DNA from: Athripsodes cinereus
Taxonomy: Eukaryota > Arthropoda > Insecta > Trichoptera > Leptoceridae
Direction: 5' to 3'
DNA: 64,000 nt
NCBI GenBank assembly: GCA_947579605.1
Contig: OX388307.1
Span: 11,695,237 to 11,759,236 of the forward strand
The notes beneath the pieces are model-generated. The model had not been told where the DNA came from and did not search any database. It saw nothing but the letters and a program-made list of their open reading frames with translations. The position numbers were made by a program, and so were the translations under genes. Below are positions 47,276-59,000 of this stretch, piece by piece; position 1 is the first letter of the stretch; every line of letters starts with the position of its first letter.

Positions 47276-50200
47276 TATTTATATATACATATTAACTAGG
47301 TTTGGGATGATAATAAAACTTTAGGGCACTGTGTCTACTGTGGTGTGTCCTTACAGGTGCTAGTTGAGCTAGCTTTTAGAATAATACATGTACTTATATT
47401 ATGAATGATGACTGTTATGATCCCCTCCATTTCTACCCGTTTGTTGTGAAGATGATTGTATTTCAGGATTACCAACCATGTGGGTAGAAGTGTATTGTCT
47501 GCCTTATTATATTTTCCAAAGACTGCTTGTCTGTCATACTATTTTGATACATTATAATATTACATTGAAGTTTGATGAACTATATGTAACAATATACAAA
47601 CATATTGACCATTGATTAAATAATGTTCATAAGACGTATAAACTAATTATGACGATGTCAGTAAAACTGTTGAACCAATCTTTTCGACTCTTAATAATGA
47701 TAAATGATAATATGGTTTACTTTGTTAAGATCAGTAGTGAATTATTTTCAAACATATGTACGACTCAAGAAATATTAGAAAATGTACAACATTTATTTTG
47801 TCCATCATGCATAATGTTTATTGATAGGTAAAACTGAATTTATTGCAGTATGTGACATGGTATGTATGCAAAAAGAATGAGTGCGTAAATACCTATCTAG
47901 TGTTAATTTTAAGTAATATTTTTTTTGCAAAAAAAAAACTAATTTAATGTTCCTGACATGAAGCAACTTTTATGAAATTATTTTTCAATAACATGCTTCA
48001 TGTTATGTTCTCATAGTTTGTGCCCAGTTAATGGAATTAAGATTAATTAAAAAGATATTTTCACTTTCTTATTATTTATAGATTCTGGTATAGGTCTTTG
48101 TGAAAGATGCTTTACAAACTTAAATTATGCTAGCCAGACTCATATTTAAGAAAAATAACCCTATGATATCTGTGGTCTATGATTTCATACCCAACTATTT
48201 TATTAAGTTTCTGTTATATGCACTCTATGATATAATTATAGATACAGTATTGCTTTTGGTAATATTGTATTTTAATCTATATCATCATGCTTTAATATTG
48301 TTATCAAAATTTATACCACAAATATTGTTATACAGTAACACAAAATTATGTTATACAAATTGGACAATCGGAAACTGTAATGTGCTCGTTCATCATGTTC
48401 TGTTAAATAAATGTTACAAATTTTTGTACATCACGGTATTTCCCACAAGTGGGGTAGCCAGCGGAGTTACTGCTTGTAACAAAAATACAAGTTATCCTCT
48501 TCATGCCAATAAAAGTTAAAACATGCAGGACAGGCAATACATACCTCTGAATTACAGATGTTAAACAGGATGCTTTACGAAAATCTGCCATTTTCAGCAC
48601 ACTTGAAAATTTATAAATATTGGGAGACTATCTTTATCAGAAACAGAGCAATAATTAATTAAGTTAATTAGCCATAATTACATTAATCTTCAATCAAACT
48701 CACTAATAGGTAGGTAGGATGCATGTGCATTTAATAAGGTATCCGAGTGCCCAATACTAAAATTCAGCTATCGGTTCTGTATACACTTCCCAACTTCAAA
48801 TTTTCATTTACAGCAAAATACTATAGTCTGTCAACTCCAAAGCCTTCTATCATTTCAATGTTTAATAAGGGTATGTGAATTGTTCTGTAAAAACTTTAAG
48901 TTTTCTTATATTGGCTAGAATCAAAAGTTGAATTATTGACATTTAAGTAGGTACAACATAAAGTTTACTCTTGCAGAAGTATTCAAACATATTATGACCT
49001 TTAATATATAATTCAAATTCAAAGGAAAAATTGGTAATGCGACAATCAAATTTTGTAACCAATATAATTTCATGTCACTCGGACTTAAACGAGTATTTGT
49101 TCAAAAAGGTACATTTGTATCTCCCTTGAGTCCCTCATTTTAGATACATTTATAAAAGTATGTTACTGTTGATACAAAATAAATTGATGGTTCTTATATT
49201 AGAAGTACACATTTTGACAAAAATGGTCAATTTGTGTTTTACTACTTACTACACTTGAAAGACATCTGTATTGAAGGGTCCTTTTATGATTTTGCCAGAT
49301 ATTTAGGATTTACAATACTTATGTATTTAGTATGAAAGAGAACAACAGTATCTTAATATTTTGGAACGAAACAGCATATTATTATTATTAATTTTGGAAC
49401 ACTTTTTTTCAAAAAAAATTGTTTGTTACTAATCACTTAAGTTAATGGTTGAAGCATACTTTTTATACATAAATATTCATTATGTGCTATTTCAGTGCCA
49501 TGTTCTTTTAAAAAATGATACACTTTTGAAAAATCCTAACCTTTACAGGTTTATAAACTGATGAATTGTGATATTTAGATTGATGAAACAATATTTTCCC
49601 ATAATGTGTAAAAATTGTAAGTACACGTTCTTCCGATATTCCTACCATCTATCTATTATTATCACCATTTGTAAATATCTCTACTATTCTAAAGACTGTC
49701 ATTATATTCTAGATAACTTTCTTGAAAATAAAATAAATGAAATCGTCAAGCGCATTATTTATCTACATGGTAAAAATATCTTCCTTAATATTTGACTAGG
49801 AAGTAGAAAGTAGATAACATTGTGTAAAATGAAATACCTACAAATATACCTATATTTGAACCTTTATGGAATATTTGTATTGAAATTAGATGTACTTACA
49901 ACTTATAACCTACTTATAATAGCAGTTGATTTATTTTTTCTATACAAAATACCTGATAAATCAAATTCTTTCAATAAGTGATAATTTCTACATTTTACAA
50001 ATAACATGTTCGAACAATATTTTATAACAATTTAAATCAATTTTAAAATATTATTGTTAACATTTTTTCACTGGTGCTCAGTGATGTTTTTTAACATTTT
50101 GATGTTATTGATCAAATATTATATCACATAATTATGCTATATTCTTTGGTTTCACTTTTTATGATTTCCTCCAACATGTTCCTATTTTAACCTACTTTAT

Positions 50201-51300
50201 TATTTTCAAAACGAACCATAGACATAACTTATTCCCTGCCTAATAAAGGTAGAATCATTCTCCCCGCTTGATCCGCTGAAAACCCTAAGCTTCATGTTTA
50301 AGACTAAAAGGCTTGCTTTGAGTGCAATCTACCAAACACACAAAGCAGGGGGAGTACAATAGATTTTACAAATAACAGTGCAAAACACATTCCATTATAA
50401 TGAAATTATTCTTCTTTTGCCAAAAGTTTCAAAAATCATCAGTGAGCAAGCCACCACAATAGAAATTCTATTCTGACTACCCTTCTAGCGGGGAATGGCG
50501 TAATGGTGAAGAAAGTTGATTTGATAAAGATAACAGTTATATTTTTATGCTCATTTATACCAAAATACTTAAATTTGAGTTTTGTATCCGGTATTCATTC
50601 AATTTAGTAAACATGAATATTAAGAAAACTTTTAAGTAGGTACTACTGGCATTTTTGCAAAAGATAGACCATTTCAATAATACCACCACATATAAAAATA
50701 ATACCGTTCTATAAAAGCTTTTTATTTCTCATGATTTTTTTTTATATTGTAAGATGTAAAACCTATATATAGGAAGTCAGAATATTTACCAACATATATT
50801 TCACCTTCTAGTGCACAGAGAAGAAATAGTCACAAAAAATTGACACTGTATAGATTTTGAGTTTTGCAACTAGGCGCTTCAATTCGCAAATTATCAACCA
50901 TCTGCTAAATGAGTCCCGCATACGTATTACACGGAAAACTTAAGAATTTATACACTCTTAGACATTTTTATCAGAGGAATCAGTCATTGACTGGTCATGC
51001 AAAGAACTCGAGGTAACTAGATTTATATTTATGGTCCTGGATTCCAGTCATCTTGCAATAATATCCTGGATCATAAGGGAAAAATCGCACACACACACTG
51101 TATATTGAGTAAGAAATATTTCGATTTTGATATACTTCCTCATTATCACACACGGGTACAGTCAATGGCACCAACAACTTAGGTAAATAGGGAACTTGCA
51201 CATATTTTTTTTATTCTTTAGTATTATAAATAAAGTAATCAGTAACACATATCAGTAATTTTTTTTTCGATACGTTGCTTAATTTCTGTTTTATAGCATT
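47276..51300. other. Intergenic, nothing firm
   Basis: AT-rich. Contains family A copy 6 (48431-48612). Short inverted CCCCGCT/AGCGGGG words at about 50266 and 50489 hint at a degraded MITE but lack a target duplication. Several 60-130 codon open frames are hydrophobic or low-complexity and unsupported. Confidence 0.5.
48431..48612 (-). repeat. SINE-like dispersed family A, copy 6
   Basis: TCACGGTATTTCCCACAAGT, then GGGGTAGCCAGCGGAGTTAC, then CATGCAGGACAGG, to TTTACGAAAATCTGCC: the complement of family A from its 3' end inward. Confidence 0.65.
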
Positions 51301-51304
51301 TTGA

Positions 51305-51400
51305 AATTTCGATTTTTGAATTTCCGCGAAAACGCCACATCCGAAAGCGCCATTTTGATGACGTCATACGTTCCTTCGATCTCTCTGTCTACAGATGCTT
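51305..51400. promoter_or_regulatory. Promoter-like GC-richer stretch with TGACGTCA
   Basis: TTTCCGCGAAAACGCCACAT, then CCGAAAGCGCCATTTTGATG, then ACGTCATACG: CpG-bearing, with a full TGACGTCA at 51358-51365, in an AT-rich setting and just upstream of an open frame starting at 51459. Speculative. Confidence 0.3.
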
Positions 51401-51458
51401 AGTACATTTCGCATAGAATTATATTACTTCGTATAGAAGTGCTGGTAGCTTAGCCGCG

Positions 51459-51875
51459 ATGTTCCAACTCAGGTCGGCCGATCGGCCGACCTGCATTTTT
51501 GCCTTGTTCAGTACGAAATTGACGATCGTTCGAGTAAGACGTAGCGTTCCTTACAAAAATGCATGTTACACATGCACTATTCAGGTGTATACAACTCAAT
51601 GGTGTTTTATCAACTATAATTTAATTTTCTGTAAGTATCTTAAATTCCCAGTATGGAGTAACTATGTCGCCCTGAGACCCCAAATGAGGCATAAGGAGAG
51701 CGAAACGTTCATTCCACATCACAAAACTCTCCACGCTCCTCTTGGAAGCATAAGTGGAAGATCAAGCGCCAAAAAACAAATTAAACACCCTTTTCAAACC
51801 ACAGAAAATACAGAACAGGTGGTGAGCCCATTACTTGGAGTAGGTAAATATTGTCACACATTTGTAAGTTTTTAG
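51459..51875 (+). CDS. Possible coding region, unidentified
   Basis: A 138-codon frame. Its second half, after an acceptor-like TTAAATTCCCAG (ending 51651), reads RPQMRHKESETFIPHHKTLH and then RSSAKKQIKHPFQTTENTEQ. This is polar and protein-like; a GTAAAT donor candidate lies at about 51843. The first half contains a near-perfect GGTCGGCCGATCGGCCGACC palindrome. No family recognised. It may belong with the downstream exon at 52978, but I cannot show this. Confidence 0.25.
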   Translation: MFQLRSADRPTCIFALFSTKLTIVRVRRSVPYKNACYTCTIQVYTTQWCFINYNLIFCKYLKFPVWSNYVALRPQMRHKESETFIPHHKTLHAPLGSISGRSSAKKQIKHPFQTTENTEQVVSPLLGVGKYCHTFVSF

Positions 51876-51880
51876 TTATA

Positions 51881-52977
51881 TAAAAGAAAGGCAAAAAAAA
51901 TATTTACCGTTAGCAATCCAGTGTCTCAAGTTCGATTCTCGCTCTTTTCTGATCAATATACTCTTTTATTCAATGTCATATAAGTGCATATATCCATGAA
52001 GTTATATCTTTTGACTATAAGACCATTCAGATAAAAACAATAAATTATTGTCAATTTTTACTTTTTCCGAGAAAAATCTGCAGGGAGCAGAACAAGTTTT
52101 ATTTATGTAGGAAAAATATTAGATTTTATTCAAATTTCAAATAATAAAAAAAAAATCATCGTACTATCGTTTCATTTTATGCGTGTTTGATAATATTTGG
52201 TGATAACATGTTTGTTTGTTGTGTTATTAAAAAAAAGGTTGTGTATGAAATAGTTAGATACATTCTCTCTTTACTTGCAGACATACAACGGAAAATGTTG
52301 TGAACACCTGATAAAGGTCTTGCTTCCTTATTGTTAATATATGAGTGAGAGAGAAATACGGATGCATCACATGAGTAAAAGAGTACGTCGTAAAGGACTC
52401 GATATTGTAACTATTGTAACCATATTATATCCGTACACATAGAAAAAAGTTCATTGCATTCATATTGATGTTGTCTTATGCAGTGTATACTTGACATCCT
52501 TTTTCTAAAGTTGCTACTTCTCTCTGCTAGTACTACAAATTGCTAATATTTAAAAAAGGAACATGAAAATTGTGATTCATTGTTCTAAACACCATATCTA
52601 GTACTTTAGTACATATAAATCTATGACATTTCGTAGTATATATCTATTAGTTTGACGAGGTTATTTACTGTTGTGGTTTGGGTTTGAACGCTTTTTTTGC
52701 CAAAAACTTCAAGATGATTAAATTTTTACGTATAAACATACATCAGTTCCTATTTTTTAATTTAGTTATAATAACGGAAAACGATTTTCTCAAGGGGCGA
52801 TCGGATATTTATCATGCATATAATAATAAGCCCGCTGGTAGGCGCTATAGCTTTGTCTTATAATGTTATTACTAATTATTTGTAAATGCAATACAACATT
52901 GTGTAATAATTACATTTATATTCAATGGCAATTATTATCAATTTTCCATCATTCTTAGGTCTGATTAGTGATTACAG
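51881..52977. other. Unassigned, possibly intronic
   Basis: AT-rich. At 51927-51940 AAGTTCGATTCTCG resembles a Pol III B box within a possible SINE remnant. Nothing else recognised. Confidence 0.45.
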
Positions 52978-53226
52978 GTTCTAAATACGCCATTACTTTT
53001 CTGTACTGGGTGCATGGTCGGAGTGAAGATCCTGCTAAAAAATCTGTCCAATGTTATTGGAAAAAATCAAAGTTGGCTGAAGTTAGCACAGAAGTTTAAA
53101 TTTATAACTTGTACTGAATTGAGTCATCGATCATCTACAAATATATCCACACCGAGTGAGTTTCTGACAGCCATTGTGTCAAAACCAAAAGATTTTTATT
53201 GTAAATCAGATAGCATTTTAAGGATA
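52978..53226 (+). pseudogene. Frameshifted exon of a protein like insect SWIM/YqaJ-type proteins
   Basis: After the acceptor GTGATTACAG the frame reads SKYAITFLYWVHGRSEDPAK, then KSVQCYWKKSKLAEV. It then hits a stop at about 53097, while another frame continues KFITCTELSHRS to a stop at 53227-53229. The block FLYWVHxRSEDP..xxVxCYWKKSKL is one I associate with insect uncharacterised proteins that carry SWIM zinc-finger and YqaJ-type nuclease regions. The switch of frame within a conserved run suggests a pseudogene or a one-base sequence error. No other part of such a gene was found nearby. Confidence 0.4.
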
Positions 53227-53229
53227 TAG

Positions 53230-54180
53230 TAACAAATGTCGACACCATAAGCATCCACTACTTAATAGCTGATGTGTTCATTACCTAATGACAATATTTA
53301 TACTGCGAATGATTTTGTTTGTTTTGTCATTGGACGATAGATATGGATAGCTGCAAAGAAGTCGCTGAACTTACAGTATAATATGCAGCTAACAATATCG
53401 GCATGCGTAGAAATAATTTATTCGGTGTCGTATAAGTTATATTTGTACACGTTGGACTACGCAATATTTGTATGATCTTTTTGGAAACATTTTATATGAA
53501 TCCAAGATATATTTACCTACTTCGAAAATGTTAAAAACCGGACTCAAATACCAAGCGATTGTTAATCCCATACATTACGATAAACAACAAAACATCACTC
53601 AGGACATGTGACGTCACAAATGCAATAGCCAGCAATATGGCGTTCAAACAGCGGGCGAAAAAGCGTGATTTTATTTATTAAAATAATAAATGAAAAATAT
53701 TTATTTATGAGTTTTAATCAAAATATAATCGATATATAACCTTTTTTCTACCTAATTAATGCATTTCACAAAATATTCCTCTCGAGTGCAAGTTCCCTAT
53801 TTTGCAATTTTTTGAAAATCCTCCCGGATTCTGCTCCTTCCATTCATGAAAATAATTATCTTTGAGCCTTAATTCACAAATGGCCTGTGAGATGAATGAA
53901 ATGAACTTTTCATTAGCACATTAAATTGTTGTTTGAACTTTTTATTGGCATTATTAAGATTCACTTCAAAAAATGGGTTTATTTGTCATAATAAACAGTT
54001 TATTCAAGAAATATCAAAAACATTTATTTATTCACATGCGTCATTTTAATTATGCAACGACTTTATGTTTTTTATGGCTAGTTATATTAAATTTATGTCT
54101 ATGCCACTACAAATAAAAATCTATGCATTGTCTATGATTATTCTTTTAATATACTATTATTATACTCTATGGATTATTCT
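53230..54180. other. Intergenic, upstream of RpS24
   Basis: Contains TGACGTCA (about 53610-53617) next to GC-richer sequence with AATATGGCGTTCAAACAG, again promoter-like. Otherwise AT-rich with no gene seen. Confidence 0.45.
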
Positions 54181-54218
54181 CTTTTGTCGAACTGTCATTT
54201 CCCTCAGCCTCGCGCGAT

Positions 54219-54240
54219 CTTTTCCGCCATCTTTAACGGT
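54219..54240 (+). promoter_or_regulatory. TOP-like transcription start of RpS24
   Basis: CTTTTCCGCCATCTTT, a C followed by pyrimidines, lies about 75 bases before the ATG and directly after GC-richer promoter DNA (CCTCGCGCGAT). Ribosomal protein mRNAs begin with such terminal oligopyrimidine tracts, which govern their translation under growth signalling. The exact start is inferred. Confidence 0.55.
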
Positions 54241-54292
54241 GACACGTGCGTGGTTCGGCTTTATCTGGCCTGAAAAATAGTAAAATATCAAA

Positions 54293-55272
54293 ATGAGTGA
54301 CGGTACTGCAACAATTCGTACTCGGAAATTCATGACCAATAGGTACGCATTATTTTCTATTTATGAAAACGTTCGAATATATCTAAGATTTGAGTTGAAC
54401 ATTTGACATCTAGCAAAGTAACCTCTACTCAATTTAGACAACATGCTGTATTGAGATATTTCGATAGATTTACCGAACAAAATAATGTATCTTTTGACAA
54501 AACTCTTAAATTTTATCTTAGTTTATCGTTTGAAAAATAGAATGGTCAATGCGCAATTGGTATGAGAGTTAGTATATTAATTAAACACTACAGAAGTTCC
54601 TTGACGTTTTTAAGTTTATTTTTTTTAAAACATTCCTGTAGTCCTTACATATTATCTGGTATAATGAAGTTCTTGTACACAACAGTATAGCCATTGATGC
54701 TGAATGTAAAATACAATCTTTATGGTTTTACTTGTCAAATGTTCTCAGTTGTATCTACAAATTTGTGTACTTAATTTTGTTGTTTATTTAACAGCATGGA
54801 CTTATATTTAAAATGGTGTATTGTTATTTATATTCACATTAATTTTGAGTTATTTAGTGACCAAATGAAAATGTATGAAACTAGATAATTGGATTGTATT
54901 CTCAATTTGTTTTTTATTTGCAGGTTATTGGCTCGTAAGCAAATGGTCTGTGATGTTCTGCATCCTGGCAAGCCAACTGTGAGCAAAACAGAAATCAGAG
55001 AGAAGTTGGCCAAGATGTACAAGATTACACCAGATGTAGTATTTGTGTTCGGATTTAGAACTAAATTTGGTGGTGGCAAATCAACAGGGTTTGCCCTCAT
55101 TTATGACACCTTGGATTTCGCTAAGAAATTTGAACCCAAGCACAGATTGGCCAGGCATGGACTCTATGAAAAACAAAGGCCCACACGCAAACAACGCAAA
55201 GAAAGAAAGAACCGTATGAAGAAAGTACGAGGTACTAAAAAAGCTAAAGTGGGAGCAGCCGCTAAAAAGTAA
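54293..55272 (+). CDS. RpS24: 40S ribosomal protein S24 (eS24)
   Basis: Exons 54293-54342 and 54924-55272 (TAA) join through GTACGC...TTTGCAG to 132 residues, the usual length. The product starts [17 protein letters not shown], then [48 protein letters not shown], and [20 protein letters not shown], ending in a Lys/Ala-rich tail. These segments are near-identical to animal eS24, including the FGGGK..GF core and the basic C-terminal helix. It is a structural protein of the small ribosomal subunit needed for pre-rRNA processing. The position of the intron after the 17th codon agrees with a short first coding exon, as usual for such genes. Likely constitutive and strong. Intact. Confidence 0.98.
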
Positions 55273-55466
55273 ATCAAATCTTCTCCATAAGTTTTATTTT
55301 ATATTACCTGGTTATAAGGATGGCCATTTGCAAGACCTTTGTGTTATTCTTATATTAAAAACTCTTTAACAAAACACGTGTTTTTATTGTAATTCGTCAA
55401 GCATTGAGAAATTGTCAAGCATCATGTGTCCTAAAACATTTAATTATTTATTGTAAATCCACTGTG

Positions 55467-55531
55467 ACTTTTTGTAAGATGCGAGCCAGCTTTCAAGAGC
55501 TTCTGCTCTCATCGTCAGGCTAGCAAAAAGT
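55467..55531 (-). ncRNA. Hammerhead-ribozyme-like motif (possible Penelope-like element remnant)
   Basis: On the minus strand, in order: ACTTTTTG (stem I), a small internal loop, CTGACGA (the CUGANGA core), T, GAGAGC-AGAA-GCTCTT (stem II; one G-U pair), GAAA (core), a short GC...GC stem III, ATC (an NUH cleavage triplet), TTA, CAAAAAGT (stem I partner, exact 8 bp). This is the order of a type I hammerhead with very short stem III, as described for Penelope-like retroelements. Imperfections: an extra U after CUGACGA and a bulged A in stem III. No reverse transcriptase lies beside it. Activity uncertain. Confidence 0.4.
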
Positions 55532-55624
55532 AAAGAAATCACAAGTTGGTGATGAATATAATATAGTATGTTATTGGATAGAATATTTTATTCGTAATTA
55601 ATTCAACATGAATTTCCACTAAGT

Positions 55625-55999
55625 TAGTGATTCCCAAAGTGGTCCATATGGACCCCCAGGGGTCCACGGGAGACTCGATAGGTGTCCACAATGGCTTGAC
55701 TAAAAAATGGGGGTGCACGAGTCGTAAGTGGGGGTCCACAAATCCATAGTTAAAGTATCGGATATGCGGTAAAAGCACTAGATATTGACATAAACAATAG
55801 TCGGTACAAACACCCGGTACATTGTAGAAAAAGGTACTGTGAGAAAATATTCTTTAAGAAAACTGAAGTTTTTGAAATGTTTCACATTCCTATACCATTT
55901 TGAAAATTCGGTGACGGGGGGTAGAAATACGAAGGGTCCACTGGAACTAGCAAATTTTGGAAAGTGGTCCATAAGAAAAAAAGTTTGGGAACCTCTGCT
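55625..55999. mobile_element. hAT-like nonautonomous element
   Basis: Termini are TAGTGATTCCCAAAGTGG on the left and, read inward, AGCAGAGGTTCCCAAACTTT on the right. The flanking repeat is nearly perfect, CACTAAGT (55617-55624) and GACTAAGT (56000-56007). About 55800-55915 is the reverse complement of 19821-19935 with few changes (GGTACATTGT.GAAAAAGGTACTG, then AAATATTCTTTAAGAAAAC), so both elements share an ancestor. No transposase of useful length. Confidence 0.75.
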
Positions 56000-56007
56000 G
56001 ACTAAGT

Positions 56008-59000
56008 ACCGTCAGTTGAAAATATCAACTTTTTAATTATCTTGTTGAAGCAACAATATTATGGTACTATAAAATAAGTTAAGCACTTCAGGAAACACTA
56101 ATAATAGCTGTGTTTTGCAGACATAAATCTTAACACATACATATTCAGCACTGCAGATAAAAGTTGCAACAAACTGTAGCTTTCTGATGAGAACACCATA
56201 ATAATTGTGGTTGTCTTTAGGACACGGTGACGTCTGTTTGCATTCTGGTCCTCTTGTTAAATATTAGATGCAATCTGATCTTAGTAATTTTGAATGCTTC
56301 TTAGTTAGTGCAAATGTGGTTTCTCACTAACTGCATGAGAACATTGCTAGAAATCTAAGAAGGTCTCTGTCAAATTCTTGAACTTAGTATGATAAAGGTT
56401 TAGTGTAATCTCTTAGTTCTTCATCTATAATAATGTTGGTACTTCTTCTTAACCATCAAGATATTGACTTGTTTCCAATGAAAAAATGGTATAAGATTTA
56501 AAATAAATTTAATTGAAATAGGTCTACATTTGAATCAATGTAATATGTTTTGATGAATAATGTTTTCAAAATAGATGATTGCAATATAATAGTACATAGG
56601 ATGTATTATAATTCTTTTATTGACAATGTTATATATTACACAAACAACTAAAATATAATAAATCCTGACACATCCATTAAGATCACAGATAATAAACCAT
56701 GTTACTTATTTTAGAATCTTTCATTCCAATGTGCAAATAACAAACCACTCTTCTGCACAATTCTGAGATGTATTTGTAGCTGTTAGCTGCTCACCACATT
56801 TTACTAAATGTAAAATGTAGGAACTTTATTGGCTACTTGTAATTATTTTAAGGGTATTTTTCCTTCCCCCTGGCACTGCAATACATCTCATAAGTTGTAT
56901 AATAATTTGGCTTCATCAATAGTCTCTATATGCATCTTATACAAACCCCAGATATTATTAGGTAAAGTGATAACAATGTCATAAGTTTTTTTTTTTATCA
57001 TTATTCAACATAATAAGAATTACTATATTACAAAAGCAGTCTACACTTTGCAAACTAATAACACCTAAACTTTAAAATACTGAGATGTTTTTAAGTTTCT
57101 ATAATTTAAATTCATAGTGTAATAACTATTATTCTAGTATTACATTATTTTCTTACATATTATCTAATGCAATGTTTATTTGAATTCTCTCATTCCAGAA
57201 ACAAAATAATTTTGTGTAATCGTATTTTTTATAATCAATACGCTTTACATATAAGAAAAATAATACTTTGAAAATGGGACATTTGGAGAGATCGCAACAT
57301 GCTGAACAGTTCATTGTATGTTTTTTTTTTTGTATAGAGAGCGCGATTTTATCAGTTATGCAAAACTGTCATGTAAAATTAAATTGAAATAATTGATCAC
57401 GGAAATAAAGTGAATGGGTTGTAACATTACCTACATGCAATATATAAATAGTTGTAAAATAAGATATACAAATCTATCAAAGAATGTTTCATCAATCACA
57501 TTGATAATCACTAATCAGTCATACATGCTCAAATCATTGTCATTCTGAGGTAATAATATGGCAGATGTTAAAATGTCCAATTTTTATGAAAATCAGATTT
57601 TTCGCTGTCTCTTGTAACCTAATTTTTTTATTGCCTTAAAAAAATAAAATAATATAAACAAAAAAAATATTAATGTGAAGGGAATCATTTTACATGCTGA
57701 CAATGATTATACGCTCTTTGAAATGTGCTTGTGTAAAGTTTGGCTTTTGGACATAACTTTTGCCATATTATGATGCTCATTCAGTGTAGTGAGGAACATC
57801 GATACCATCCACAAAACATAGGAAAACAGCTTACATTTCTAAACTCTCAAATTCTAATCTATAAACATCTACCATAATTATGTAGATTGAAATAAATAAT
57901 ACCATAACAACACAATACAAAAATGTAAAATAATACATAAAAAACACACACAAACAAATATCATTGGGTGTAAATATTTTGATTATAATTTAAGTTCTGT
58001 GGACAAGTATAAATATTGATACATACTTTCCTTACACAGATAATTGCCATTAAAATAAACAATTAACAGGACGACATACATATATCTTCCAAAAAATATA
58101 AAATATGCATTAATAGTTTATAAAATGTCTTGTGTACGATATTATATTTTATGAAAAAAAAAAATGGTAAAACATAGTAAATGATTTTACCCGTAACATA
58201 TTTTATAGAAAGAATTGGTAACTTTTATCCTTGCAAAATTACATATTGATGAATATATCTACCCTATTCACTCATACTAAATATTATGATTCCAAATATT
58301 TGTAAGCAATCATCTTAATAGTAATATATATATACATATATATTTAGTTTTTTCATAACAGGTACTAGACTACATAGTACTTATATGTAATAATAATAGA
58401 ATATAAAATTATTTATATGGGTACTTATTGTAATACTTAAGCGATTCTTTAATGAAGTAATGTCGAATATGATCAATGGAATTGTCTTGAGGCACATGCA
58501 TGGTCTAATAAATCTAATTGTATGATTCCTGAACCACCATTTTTCTTGCAATTAAGTCATTTTGCACCATATTCAAAAGTTACACTTTTTTATTTCTATT
58601 TTCTCAACAGAAATATTTAAATGCAAGAAAAATGCTGGTATACTAGATATTACTAATGATGTTTTTTTTTTTCATAAATATGCTTAACTAGGAATTTGAA
58701 TTCTCCATAAAAAATACAATTATATGTGTAAAGAAGAAAAATATAGAAATATGCTCTTAACTGGAAAATTATATTCTACACAAGCACAAATAATTACCTA
58801 ATGCAAAAATATTAGATCATAGTGTTTACTTTGGTTTATCTTTCAAATCATACAATGTTTTAAAATATCACAATTTACATGCAACAGGCCAAAACAAATT
58901 ACAAAATGTTCTCACACCACATCAGAATGGGTAAATTTGGCAGAATTAGCAGCCTCATCACTTATAATAATGAAAATCATACAAATAAAATATAACCCCA

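Noticed and set aside
48127..48519. A 130-codon plus-strand open frame with hydrophobic start
   Set aside because: Its last third is family A repeat sequence and the rest is low-complexity.
50262..50500. Inverted CCCCGCT/AGCGGGG words about 225 bases apart
   Set aside because: The matching part is too short and no target duplication flanks it, so a MITE cannot be claimed.
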